A stretch of DNA of 64,000 nucleotides from Bacteroidota bacterium (GTDB lineage: Bacteria; Bacteroidota; Bacteroidia; Chitinophagales; Chitinophagaceae). The DNA is taken from NCBI GenBank assembly GCA_018266455.1, contig JAFEAJ010000022.1, positions 124,001 to 188,000 on the forward strand, written 5' to 3'. Numbering within the stretch: the first letter of the stretch is position 1; each line of letters opens with the position of its first letter. This document shows positions 1 to 8,692 of this stretch, piece after piece. The translations under genes and the position numbers were made by a program. The notes under the pieces are model-generated. The model ran no database searches. It was not told the DNA's origin and saw only the letters and a program-made list of their open reading frames with translations.

Positions 1-90
1 ATTTCATTGATGAAAGCACTTGCCGAAACTTGCGGGAAAAACGAACAGGATTGTTGCTTACCTATTGGCCTCATTGATGAATGGCATTAG
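1..90 (+). CDS. 3' end of an unidentified gene (partial)
   Basis: Frame 1 is open from the first base to a TAG at 88-90, giving 29 residues that end in ...PIGLIDEWH. The tail has three cysteines (one TCG and one DCC context), which could be a metal-binding tail, but too little is present to name the family. The gene begins outside the window. It is convergent with sppA, which ends at 156 on the other strand. Confidence 0.4.
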   Translation: MSLMKALAETCGKNEQDCCLPIGLIDEWH

Positions 91-155
91 AAAAATCGGG
101 GGCCTAAATATTACACTGAACCAAGACAGGAATAAGCCGGGCGCCGATTGTTCTT

Positions 156-1925
156 CTATTCAATGGTAAATTCAAACGGCAGCCGGGCCTGTGTTGTGCC
201 AACCATTTGTTTCATCCTGCTCACGGATTGATAAGCCCTGAACCCTTCTTCACCAATCTCTTCTTTTATAGCAGCCAGGCTCATGGTTTTTTTATAATGC
301 CCCAAGATCAAATCAAGAAAATTTTTTGGTTCAGGATATTCGACAAGCCGATAGCCTGAACCGGATGTATTTCCTGCAGCCATCATCCGAGCAGCACAAT
401 CAATAGCATCCTGCAAGCCGCCAATACGGTCAACCAAGCCAAGCTGCTGTCCTTTTTCGCCAAGCCAAACCCTGCCCTGCCCAATGCTGTCGACATAAGC
501 CATATCTTTTTTTCTTCCTTCCGCCACACGCGATTTGAAAGTGTAATAAATACTGTCCACTTCGTTTTGAAAATATTTTTTCTGCATCTCTGTCAGCGGT
601 TTTGTCACAGAAAGGACATCTGCATCAGGAGCTGTTTTCACCCTGTCGAAAGTGATCCCCAGTTTATCGTTAAAAAATTTCTGCATATTGGGCAAAATAC
701 TGAACACGCCTATTGAACCTGTAATGGTATTGGGCTCCGCAAAAATACTGTCGGCATTGCACGACATATAATAACCGCCTGAAGCAGCCATATCGCCATA
801 ACTGATGATGACAGGTTTGTCTTTCCTGGCAATAGTGATCTCTCGCCACATGTTTTCACTGGCCATTGAACTACCGCCACCTGAATTGATCCTGATAACA
901 ATTGCTTTCACATCCTGGTCAAGCCTCGCCTTACGGATATAACCGCGGTAAGTAGCCCCTCCAATCTGGCTGCTGCTCCCTTTCCCGTCCACAATGTCTC
1001 CTTCTGCATAGATCAGCGCAATTTTAGCTTTTCCTGTTTTCTTATAGCTCACCGCATTTTCATACTTGCCCATCGATACGAAATTGATCATATCATGTTT
1101 GTCAATGTTCAATTTTGATTTTATTTCATCTTTCACCTGGTCGTCATACCTCAGCCCGTCCACCAGCTTATACTGCAGTGCATCAGATGCAAATTTCACC
1201 AGGTGCTCATTCGCGCATTTTCTCAGCACTGCAGTGTCGAGGTTCCTTTCCCTGGCAGTACCAGCCAATAGGCGGTCATACAGTTGGTTCAGCATCTCAG
1301 TTAACTGGAGCCGGTTAGCGTCGGTCATTTTTTCTTCTCTCAATGGCTCAGTTGCGCTTTTAAATTTCCCTGCATAAAAAATCTGTGGTTCGATCTCCAG
1401 TTTATTCAAGGCTTCTTTTAAAAAAGTTTCTTCTATACCAAAGCCTTTCCAGTCCACGCCGCCCTGTGGGTTACAATAAATTTTATCTGCCACGTTGGCA
1501 ACATAATATGCTTTTTGAGGAATAATGTCGCCGTATGCATAAATGAATTTCCCGCTTTTTTTGAAGTCAAGCAATGCAGAACGGATTTCTTCGCTGGTTG
1601 CGAACCCATTGCTGTTGGCGCCGCATTTAATATAAATGCCTTTTACGGCAGAATCAGATTTTGCATGGCTGAGCAGGCGTACGATGTCATAAAGCCCGGG
1701 AATATCATATTGGTTATCGCTGCCCAGGTCGGCCAAAAAATTATCTTGTTTTTGTTCATGGAACTGTTGGCTTAAATCGAGCACCAGCACAGCTTTTTTG
1801 CCCGTGTCAGATTTTTCTTGTGAGGTAAGGCCTGCAATCATCCCGGCTACAATGAAAAACACAACCAGGACAACTACTACAAATGCGAGCAAAGAAGCAA
1901 AGAACATCTTAAAGAAACTACTCAT
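156..1925 (-). CDS. sppA: Signal peptide peptidase SppA, 67K type (protease IV)
   Basis: This 589-residue membrane-bound serine protease degrades cleaved signal peptides in the cytoplasmic membrane. A hydrophobic segment at about residues 6-33 anchors it, followed by the two tandem S49 domains typical of the long, E. coli-like form. The general-base lysine lies in AGKFKSATEP (about 187-189, most likely the K of FKSA) in the N-terminal domain. The nucleophile is the serine of MAASGGYY (about 382) in the C-terminal domain. The length matches the family. It is transcribed divergently from folK, and its promoter lies just upstream (1949-1978). Confidence 0.95.
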   Translation of the reverse strand: MSSFFKMFFASLLAFVVVVLVVFFIVAGMIAGLTSQEKSDTGKKAVLVLDLSQQFHEQKQDNFLADLGSDNQYDIPGLYDIVRLLSHAKSDSAVKGIYIKCGANSNGFATSEEIRSALLDFKKSGKFIYAYGDIIPQKAYYVANVADKIYCNPQGGVDWKGFGIEETFLKEALNKLEIEPQIFYAGKFKSATEPLREEKMTDANRLQLTEMLNQLYDRLLAGTARERNLDTAVLRKCANEHLVKFASDALQYKLVDGLRYDDQVKDEIKSKLNIDKHDMINFVSMGKYENAVSYKKTGKAKIALIYAEGDIVDGKGSSSQIGGATYRGYIRKARLDQDVKAIVIRINSGGGSSMASENMWREITIARKDKPVIISYGDMAASGGYYMSCNADSIFAEPNTITGSIGVFSILPNMQKFFNDKLGITFDRVKTAPDADVLSVTKPLTEMQKKYFQNEVDSIYYTFKSRVAEGRKKDMAYVDSIGQGRVWLGEKGQQLGLVDRIGGLQDAIDCAARMMAAGNTSGSGYRLVEYPEPKNFLDLILGHYKKTMSLAAIKEEIGEEGFRAYQSVSRMKQMVGTTQARLPFEFTIE

Positions 1926-1948
1926 GAGCCTGTCTTTTTAAATAACGC

Positions 1949-1978
1949 CAAAAATAAAGATATTTGGCGGCCGGCAAA
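1949..1978 (-). promoter_or_regulatory. Bacteroidota-type promoter of sppA
   Basis: On the minus strand TTTG (1978-1975) is followed after 18 bases by TATTTTTG (1956-1949). This matches the Bacteroidota sigma consensus TTTG-N(about 19)-TAnnTTTG. The ATG of sppA lies 23 bases further on. The -33 element sits only about 10 bases before the folK start on the other strand, so the two genes share a very compact divergent control region. Confidence 0.6.
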
Positions 1979-1988
1979 CACACAATCC

Positions 1989-2468
1989 ATGAATAAGGCT
2001 TATTTACTGATAGGAGGCAATGAAGGAAACAGGACAGGCTTTTTAGAACAGGCCTGCGGCTATATTGGCATTTTTATAGGTGAAATTTTACAGCAATCTT
2101 CCATATTCGAAACAGCAGCCTGGGGCAATGCCGCACAACCCGATTTCCTTAACCAGGCCCTGCTGGTACAAACACCGCTTTCTGCTGCACAGCTCATGAG
2201 CAATATCCTTTGCATAGAAAAAAAAATGGGCCGCACCCGAATCAAAAAATATGGGCCGAGGACAATCGATATAGATATTCTTTTTTATAATAAAGAAATC
2301 ATCAGCCTCCCCGATTTAAAAATACCTCACCCGGAAATGACAAACAGAAAATTTGTGCTGGCCCCGATGAATGAAATAGCAGCCCATTTTGTTCACCCGG
2401 TACTGGGAAAAGACATCCGGGCTCTTTTGAGTGAATGCAAAGACGAACTGGAGGTGAAAAAAATATGA
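1989..2468 (+). CDS. folK: 2-amino-4-hydroxy-6-hydroxymethyldihydropteridine pyrophosphokinase (HPPK)
   Basis: FolK transfers pyrophosphate from ATP to 6-hydroxymethyl-7,8-dihydropterin in folate synthesis and acts in the cytoplasm. The 159-residue length is normal. The HPPK signature PRTIDIDIL (about 90-98) contains the two magnesium-binding aspartates, and HPEM follows at about 114. The N-terminus AYLLIGGNEGNR matches the usual first strand and glycine turn. It stands alone, without folP or folB nearby, and is followed after about 110 bases by a deoxynucleoside kinase on the same strand. Confidence 0.95.
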   Translation: MNKAYLLIGGNEGNRTGFLEQACGYIGIFIGEILQQSSIFETAAWGNAAQPDFLNQALLVQTPLSAAQLMSNILCIEKKMGRTRIKKYGPRTIDIDILFYNKEIISLPDLKIPHPEMTNRKFVLAPMNEIAAHFVHPVLGKDIRALLSECKDELEVKKI

Positions 2469-2581
2469 AAATATTTGTTGCATTTCTTATTTCTTTGCTT
2501 TTTAAAGTGGCAGGAACGGAACCTAAATGATAAGCAGGCATTAACCGGCTTATGATTTGCCACTTTAGACTTACCGCTTTT

Positions 2582-3214
2582 ATGAACTATCATTTCATTA
2601 CTATTGAAGGAAATATCGGGGCAGGAAAAACAACACTGGCCCATTTGCTGTCCAAACATTTTAATGCAAGACTGATCCTTGAACAATTTGCCGACAACCC
2701 TTTCCTTTCGAAATTTTATGAGAGCCCCCGGCAATTTGCATTTCCTCTCGAATTGTTTTTTATGGCTGAGCGCTATAAGCAATTAAAAGAACTGGTGCAC
2801 ACAAAAGATCTTTTCCAGAGCATAACCATCTCTGATTATCTTTTTACAAAATGCTTATTGTTTGCAAAAGTCAATTTGCCTGAAGAAGAATTCCGTTTAT
2901 ACCAAAAACTTTTTGACATTATTTACCAGCAATTGGCGCAGCCCGATATTGTGATCTACCTGCATGCCCCAGTAAGCAAATTGCAAAAAAATATAAAAAA
3001 AAGGAACCGGGTATATGAACAGAACATCCCCGATGCTTATCTTTTCGATATACAGGAAGCCTACACAAATTATATCAAGCAACATAATGTAAAAACAATT
3101 TATGTTGATGCAGGCAATGCTGATTTTCTTGGCAACCAGAATCATTTTCAGGTAATTGTTGACGCTTTGGAAAAAGATTACGAAACGGGCCAGCATTATT
3201 TTTCGCTGCCATAA
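2582..3214 (+). CDS. Deoxynucleoside kinase (dNK family)
   Basis: This 210-residue enzyme phosphorylates deoxynucleosides in the salvage of DNA precursors. The P-loop GNIGAGKT is at about residues 10-17. It is followed by the ERYKQLKEL helix, a SDYLFTKCL segment in the position of the family's DRS-type motif, and a basic lid KKRNRVYEQ. An upstream in-frame ATG at 2552 would add ten residues, but the start at 2582 places the first strand and P-loop where the family normally has them. The exact nucleoside specificity (dA, dG or dC) cannot be read from the sequence. In Bacteroidota such genes are often placed beside folK, as here. Confidence 0.88.
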   Translation: MNYHFITIEGNIGAGKTTLAHLLSKHFNARLILEQFADNPFLSKFYESPRQFAFPLELFFMAERYKQLKELVHTKDLFQSITISDYLFTKCLLFAKVNLPEEEFRLYQKLFDIIYQQLAQPDIVIYLHAPVSKLQKNIKKRNRVYEQNIPDAYLFDIQEAYTNYIKQHNVKTIYVDAGNADFLGNQNHFQVIVDALEKDYETGQHYFSLP

Positions 3215-3290
3215 AAAGCAGGTCTGCTGAAATGGCGGCAGGGTTGCTAAAAAAACCAAACCTTGTGCTAAGCACCTTCAAGATTAAACA

Positions 3291-4538
3291 ATGACAGAGG
3301 CCCAGTTGACAAAAGACCCATTCGCGGCAGTCAGGATACATGAATTCCGGAACCTTATCACAGGAAGGTTTTTATTTATTATGGGGTTGCGGATGATGAG
3401 CACACTGGTAGGATGGTGGGTTTATAACTTAACCAATGCTGCCATTGCCATAGGGATTGTTGGCCTGTCAGAATTTATTCCTGCTGTTTCGTTTGCGCTT
3501 TATGCAGGGCACATCATCGATACGAGTGAAAAAAGAAAATTATTGCTGCGCGGCATTACATTGTATTTAACAGCAGCGCTTATCCTGCTTCTCCTTTCCA
3601 CCCCATTCACTGCAACACATATCCAAAATCGCCAGATCGCAATCTGTATTTATGCGGTAATATTTTGCACTGGCATTGTACGCTCCTTCGCCGGCCCGGT
3701 ATTTGGGGTAATGCTTGCACAGATTGTGCCCAGGAGTACCCTGCAAAACGCCACCACATGGAACCAGGGCGCATGGCTTTCAGCCTCGGTTAGCGGGCAT
3801 GCCATAGGAGGATTTTTGATTGCGGGGTTAGGGAACACCGGGACTTTATTAACAATCGTTATACTTATTTCTATCGCATTGATTATCCTGTCCAGGCTAA
3901 AACCAAAACCTGCTTTGAATGAGCGGGGCGAAAAGAAAACCTGGGAAAGTGTTACAGAAGGATTGAGATTTGTTTTCAGGACAAAAGAGCTGCTGGGTGC
4001 CATTTCGCTCGATTTGTTTGCGGTGCTTTTCGGTGGCGCTGTTGCCATGGTACCAGTATATGCAAGAGATATTTTAAAAGTCGGGGCGCAGGGTTTTGGC
4101 TTTCTTAATGGAGCTTCCGACCTTGGCTCTATTATTATTATCATCACACTAACTTTCTTTCCTATCCGAAAAAACCAAGGAAGGAAATTACTTTTTGCTG
4201 TAGCGGGCTTTGGCGCCTGCATCATCATCTTTGGCCTTTCCAAAATATTCATGCTTTCCTTTCTGATACTGATGTTGAGCGGGGCCCTGGATGGCATCAG
4301 CGTAGTGACACGCGGTACGATCACGCAGCTAAAAACACCCGACAATATGCGAGGGCGCGTATTGAGCGTGAATTCCATCTTCATCAATTCCAGCAATGAA
4401 CTGGGGCAATTTGAAAGCGGCGTTGCAGCCAGCATCATGGGCAATGTGCCTTCTGTCGTTTTTGGAGGATGCATGACACTGCTGGTAGTGGCCATCACCT
4501 GGTCCAAAGCGCCAAGCTTGAGAAAAATGGAATATTAA
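3291..4538 (+). CDS. MFS transporter (12-helix exporter type)
   Basis: The 415-residue integral membrane protein has two sets of six hydrophobic segments separated by a charged central loop (about 203-225, KPKPALNERGEKKTWES). It starts with a short polar N-terminus rather than a signal peptide. The layout and the motif GHIIDTSEKRK after helix 2 resemble the enterobactin-exporter or macrolide-efflux branch of the major facilitator superfamily. No substrate can be assigned. It starts 76 bases after the deoxynucleoside kinase and could be cotranscribed with it. Confidence 0.85.
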   Translation: MTEAQLTKDPFAAVRIHEFRNLITGRFLFIMGLRMMSTLVGWWVYNLTNAAIAIGIVGLSEFIPAVSFALYAGHIIDTSEKRKLLLRGITLYLTAALILLLLSTPFTATHIQNRQIAICIYAVIFCTGIVRSFAGPVFGVMLAQIVPRSTLQNATTWNQGAWLSASVSGHAIGGFLIAGLGNTGTLLTIVILISIALIILSRLKPKPALNERGEKKTWESVTEGLRFVFRTKELLGAISLDLFAVLFGGAVAMVPVYARDILKVGAQGFGFLNGASDLGSIIIIITLTFFPIRKNQGRKLLFAVAGFGACIIIFGLSKIFMLSFLILMLSGALDGISVVTRGTITQLKTPDNMRGRVLSVNSIFINSSNELGQFESGVAASIMGNVPSVVFGGCMTLLVVAITWSKAPSLRKMEY

Positions 4539-4638
4539 GAAAAGCCGATATTGAAAACACCGCATTCATAACCACTTTATATTATCCGTCTCCGGGTCTC
4601 GGGTTTTAATCGTAACTTTCATTACAAATTAACCGCAC

Positions 4639-5544
4639 ATGCAACGCCGGAACTTCCTTCGCAATTCTTCATTTGCGTTTGGCGCACTATCGCTCACCAG
4701 CAAAAATCTTTTCGCCAGCATTTTTCAGCAGGACCCTTGGAAAATGAAAATTATTCGAAATGATGTTGGCGTCTTCACCGAAAAAGGCGGCACTATCGGT
4801 TATCTTTTGTCTAAAAAAGGAATTGCTGTTATCGACGCGGAATTCCCTGACCAGGCAAGCCACCTGATCACCGAATTAAAAAAAATCAGCGACAAGCCTT
4901 TTGAACTGCTGATCAATACGCACCATCACTTCGATCATACCTCGGGCAATATTGCTTTCAAAGGCCTGGTGAAAAATGTGGCAGCACATGAAAACTCTCT
5001 TGCCAACCAGCGCAGGGTAGCCGAACAGCAAAAGAATGAAGACAAACAACTGTACCCTGATATTACCTATGTTGATTCGCAAACTTTCAAAGTAGGGAAA
5101 GAAAGACTAAAGACCTATTATTACGGAGCAGCACATACAAACGGAGACAGCATCATCCATTTGGAGAATGCCAATATAGCGCACATGGGCGATTTGGTTT
5201 TTAACAGAAAGTGGGCTTTCATTGACCGGAGCGCAGGAGCATCGATAAAAAGCTGGATCAGCGTTTTGGATAAAGCGCTTAAAACATTCGACAATGAAAC
5301 TGTTTTTATTTTCGGCCATGCCTTCGACCCCGAAAAAGTTACCGGCAATAAAGAAGATTTGAAAGCCATGCAGGATTATCTCACAAAGCTGTTGGATTTT
5401 GTCGGAAAAGAAATCAAAGACGGAAAGCCAAAAGAAGAAGTGCTGAAAGAAAAAGCAATACCCGGGGTTACTAAATGGCAGGGAGAGGGCATTGAAAGGG
5501 GGCTCCAGGCAGCGTACGAGGAACTGACAACTCAGACTAATTGA
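4639..5544 (+). CDS. Secreted metallo-beta-lactamase-fold hydrolase
   Basis: This is a 301-residue hydrolase of the metallo-beta-lactamase superfamily. The N-terminus MQRRNFLRNSSFAFGALSL has a twin arginine followed by a hydrophobic stretch, so export by the Tat route or a lipid-less signal is likely. The di-zinc motif is NTHHHFDHTSG (His95, His97, Asp99 and His100), and the further ligands fit AAHTNGD (about 165) and FGHAFD (about 230). Such stand-alone proteins include hydrolases of unknown substrate as well as true beta-lactamases, and nothing here shows antibiotic resistance. It is convergent with the E2 gene. Confidence 0.85.
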   Translation: MQRRNFLRNSSFAFGALSLTSKNLFASIFQQDPWKMKIIRNDVGVFTEKGGTIGYLLSKKGIAVIDAEFPDQASHLITELKKISDKPFELLINTHHHFDHTSGNIAFKGLVKNVAAHENSLANQRRVAEQQKNEDKQLYPDITYVDSQTFKVGKERLKTYYYGAAHTNGDSIIHLENANIAHMGDLVFNRKWAFIDRSAGASIKSWISVLDKALKTFDNETVFIFGHAFDPEKVTGNKEDLKAMQDYLTKLLDFVGKEIKDGKPKEEVLKEKAIPGVTKWQGEGIERGLQAAYEELTTQTN

Positions 5545-5751
5545 CCGAACAGGGTTTTGTTCAGTACAGGCAGTCAATGTTCTGACCGGCCACTCCTGCT
5601 GAGCCAAGCTAAAAAGTTGATAACATATTCTGCGGTTCAATTCTTAATACCAAGCTGTATATGCAGATGTACAATCAACCGAATGACAAAACACCGCTTT
5701 CAAAAACAATTTGCAAAGACAGGTATCGGCAGGCCTCAATAACTTAGGATG

Positions 5752-7056
5752 TTAAAAATCCCTTTCAGGACTAAAGTGCTGCAGTTCGTTTGCAACTGCT
5801 GTTAAGAAAGTAGCGCCGAGGCTTCCGTCAATAATGCGGTGGTCATACGACAACGACAGGTACATGATATGCCTGATGGCGATAGAATCGCCTTCAGAGG
5901 TTTCGATGACTACCGGGCGCTTTTTAATAGCGCCCACTGCAAGTATGGCAACCTGTGGCTGATTAATGATTGGCGTGCCCATCAGGCTCCCGAAGGTGCC
6001 CACATTGGTGAGCGTAAAGGTGCCTCCTTGCGTGTCTTCCGGCTTCAGCTTATTGTTGCGGGCATTATCTGCAAGGTTGTTTACCTGTTTGGCAAGCCCC
6101 ACAAGATTAAACTGGTCTGCATTTTTAATAACCGGCACAATCAGGTTCCCACTGGGCAATGCTGTTGCCATGCCGATATTAATATCTTTTTTTACAATAA
6201 TTCTTTCTCCTTCCACTGAACTGTTCAACAAGGGATACTTTTTTATGCAGCGCACAACCGCTTCAATAAACAGCGGAGTAAAAGTGATCTTCGTATTTTC
6301 CCTTTTCTCAAATTCTTTTTTTATTTTTTCGCGCCACTGCACCAGGTTGGTAACATCCGATTCTGTAAAGCTGGTAACATGCGCACTGGTGTGCTTGCTG
6401 CCCACCATGTGGTTGGCAATAAGTTTGCGCATGCGGTCCATTTCAATAATCTCTACATTTCCACTATAAGATATGGTTTTCGGTTGTTCAATAACAGGTG
6501 CCCGGGAAATAACTTTTATTTCTTCTGCCCTGCCAGACATGTCTTGCATTTCATATCCCGCATCCTGTTTTTTCCCCTTTGCTGAAACAAACTGTAAAAT
6601 ATCCTGCTTGGTAACACGGCCTTCATTGCCAGTACCAGGGATTTTTTCCAGTTCGCTCATGCTGATGCCTTCATTAGCAGCAATATTGAGCACAAGGGGT
6701 GAGTAAAAACGCGTACTGTTCACCGTTACCGGCGTGCCATTGTTGCTTTCGCCCATTTGTTTGGTTTCATGAGCTGGCGCTATAAGCACAGTATGTGGTT
6801 GGATATTTTCATTGCTATTGGTCCTGATCCTTGCTATTGCAGCGCCAACAGGCACCACTTCGTTCACCTTAAAAAGAATCTCTTCAATGATGCCGGCAGC
6901 GGTAGACGGCACTTCGGTGTCCACTTTATCAGTAGCTATTTCCAGCACCGTCTCATCTTCTTTCACAGCATCTCCAGGTTGCTTGTGCCATTTCAAAATG
7001 GTGGCTTCCATAATGCTTTCGCCCATTTTTGGCATCACCAGCTCAACAATCGCCAT
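5752..7056 (-). CDS. Dihydrolipoamide acyltransferase, E2 of a 2-oxoacid dehydrogenase complex
   Basis: This 434-residue E2 core subunit transfers acyl groups from E1 to CoA. It has one lipoyl domain, with the lipoylated lysine in ATDKVD (Lys44). An E3/E1-binding domain follows at about residues 118-160 (starting FYSPLVLNIA). The C-terminal catalytic domain carries the active-site motif SYDHRIIDG (His406, Asp410). E1 and E3 genes are not adjacent. The single lipoyl domain and overall length fit a branched-chain or 2-oxoglutarate type better than a multi-lipoyl pyruvate E2, but the substrate is inferred. The reading frame is intact. Confidence 0.93.
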   Translation of the reverse strand: MAIVELVMPKMGESIMEATILKWHKQPGDAVKEDETVLEIATDKVDTEVPSTAAGIIEEILFKVNEVVPVGAAIARIRTNSNENIQPHTVLIAPAHETKQMGESNNGTPVTVNSTRFYSPLVLNIAANEGISMSELEKIPGTGNEGRVTKQDILQFVSAKGKKQDAGYEMQDMSGRAEEIKVISRAPVIEQPKTISYSGNVEIIEMDRMRKLIANHMVGSKHTSAHVTSFTESDVTNLVQWREKIKKEFEKRENTKITFTPLFIEAVVRCIKKYPLLNSSVEGERIIVKKDINIGMATALPSGNLIVPVIKNADQFNLVGLAKQVNNLADNARNNKLKPEDTQGGTFTLTNVGTFGSLMGTPIINQPQVAILAVGAIKKRPVVIETSEGDSIAIRHIMYLSLSYDHRIIDGSLGATFLTAVANELQHFSPERDF

Positions 7057-7292
7057 AGTATTTGATTTAGTTATTGAGTAAATTTCCTGAAGCCCTTATC
7101 TCATTTTTAATGCCGGCATTTGTTTTTCATGGCATCATCGTTGCGCCGCATTCCGTTCATCGGCGAACCATCATTCACCTTGAGACCGCAATGGAAGCCA
7201 TCAAGAAAAACCTGTCAGCATCAAGAATCTCCTGCTTCCAACGCGACCAGGATCAAAGATAAAATATTTTACTGCAATGATTGCAGGCACGT

Positions 7293-8546
7293 TCAGCTTT
7301 CTATGATGGACTTTCTTGCCATATTCAGGGCATAGGTGGCTGTAAGCTCAATATTCCTTATCCTGTCAAAACGGAAATAAAATTTTTGAGCAATAATTTT
7401 CTTCTTGGTGCCAACTGCCATCCAAACAGTGCCAGCAGGCTTTTCTGGTGTTCCCCCATCCGGCCCCATAATTCCGGATGTGGCAATGATATAATCTGTA
7501 TCCAGCAATTCCAGTGCCCCTTTGGCCATTTGGCAAACCGTTTCTTCGCTCACCGCGCCCACGGTTTCCAGTGTTTGGCTATTCACGTGCAGCACATTTT
7601 TTTTTGTTTCATTAGCATAGCTCACCACGCTTCCTTTATAATATGCCGAGGAACCCGGGACTGTGGTAATTAAATGTGCAATATAGCCGCCTGTACAGCT
7701 TTCGGCAGTTCCGATGGTTTTGTTTTTTGACAGCAGCAGTTTGCCGATTGCTTCCTGCATGGTTTTATCATCATCAATGACCATCCATTCAGCAACCAGG
7801 TGCTTAAGCACATCAAATCTATTATACAGCTCTTTTTCCAGCTCTTTTTTATTTTCACCGGAAGAGGTCAGGCGAAGCCGCAGCATTCCGTAGTTGGGCA
7901 AGTATGCAATCTTTATATGGCCAGGCAATGATGCTTCAAATTCTTTGATATGTTCAGCCAAAAACGATTCGCCGATCCCGGCAGTGAGCAAAGTTTTGTG
8001 CATGATAAACGGAAGCGTGAAATGTTTTAGCAACAAAGGAATTATATCATCGCTCATCATCCCTTTCATTTCATTAGGGACCCCTGGCATGGAAACGAAT
8101 ATCCTACCAGCTTTTTCAAACCACATGCCAGGCGCTGTCCCTCGCTTGTTCTGTATAACAGTGCAACAGTCAGGAACTTCCGCCTGTTGCAGGTTGCGTT
8201 CCAGCATCGGGCGCTTTAAAATATTCTCGAAAATATTTTTTACGTTGGCCAGCGCGGCTTCATCAACAATCATTTTACCCCCAAAATATTCGCATAATAA
8301 TGGCTTGGTAATATCATCGGCGGTAGGGCCGAGCCCGCCGGTGATGAGGATAATATGCGCACTCCTGCTTTCTTCATCCAAAACCTTCCAGATGTCGTTC
8401 CAAATGTCGCCTACAGCTACCCTGTGGTTCACCCAAATACCAGCTTTAATTAACTCGCCCGCCATCCAGGCACTATTCGTGTCAACCACCTGCCCTATCA
8501 ACAGCTCATCGCCAATGGTAATAATACTTGCTGTTATTTTTTCCAT
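7293..8546 (-). CDS. cinA: CinA-like protein with NMN deamidase domain
   Basis: This 417-residue two-domain protein has an N-terminal MoaB/MogA-like domain starting ITIGDELLIGQVVDTN and containing LGPTADD. The C-terminal CinA/PncC domain (about 255-415) carries ESCTGGYIAHLIT and ends in a segment containing SGIMGPDGGTPEKP. The C-domain hydrolyses nicotinamide mononucleotide, recycling pyridine nucleotides; the N-domain family has COG1058-type pyrophosphatase activity. The start at 8546 is chosen over 8603 because it gives the usual MEKITASIITIGDE beginning and because a -7 motif lies between the two candidates. Expression is divergent from the methyltransferase gene. Confidence 0.93.
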   Translation of the reverse strand: MEKITASIITIGDELLIGQVVDTNSAWMAGELIKAGIWVNHRVAVGDIWNDIWKVLDEESRSAHIILITGGLGPTADDITKPLLCEYFGGKMIVDEAALANVKNIFENILKRPMLERNLQQAEVPDCCTVIQNKRGTAPGMWFEKAGRIFVSMPGVPNEMKGMMSDDIIPLLLKHFTLPFIMHKTLLTAGIGESFLAEHIKEFEASLPGHIKIAYLPNYGMLRLRLTSSGENKKELEKELYNRFDVLKHLVAEWMVIDDDKTMQEAIGKLLLSKNKTIGTAESCTGGYIAHLITTVPGSSAYYKGSVVSYANETKKNVLHVNSQTLETVGAVSEETVCQMAKGALELLDTDYIIATSGIMGPDGGTPEKPAGTVWMAVGTKKKIIAQKFYFRFDRIRNIELTATYALNMARKSIIES

Positions 8547-8561
8547 AATTAAAATAATGGA

Positions 8562-8569
8562 CAAAGGTA
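8562..8569 (-). promoter_or_regulatory. -7 promoter element of cinA
   Basis: TACCTTTG on the minus strand fits the Bacteroidota TAnnTTTG -7 consensus and ends 15 bases before the cinA ATG. No good TTTG -33 box is visible at the usual distance. Its position supports the start codon at 8546. Confidence 0.45.
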
Positions 8570-8692
8570 AGTGCTGGGCCAATTGCAATGCAGCACAGTG
8601 CAATGCCTTGTTTTCGGCTCATTATATTTTTTGTAGAGCTTGTAAGAATCAAAGCCGTGCAGTATTTTAGCGCACCTAAATACCTATTATCG

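Noticed and set aside
3650..4507. 285-codon minus-strand frame within the MFS gene
   Set aside because: It is antisense to an intact 12-helix transporter and reflects codon bias, without its own motifs.
4639..5544. Metallo-beta-lactamase as an antibiotic-resistance gene
   Set aside because: The fold covers many hydrolases; the sequence outside the metal motif does not match resistance enzymes that I recognise.
5557..5742. 61-codon plus-strand frame in the gap between two converging genes
   Set aside because: Composition is not protein-like, with many Cys, Arg and Gln and no fold, and there is no conserved motif.
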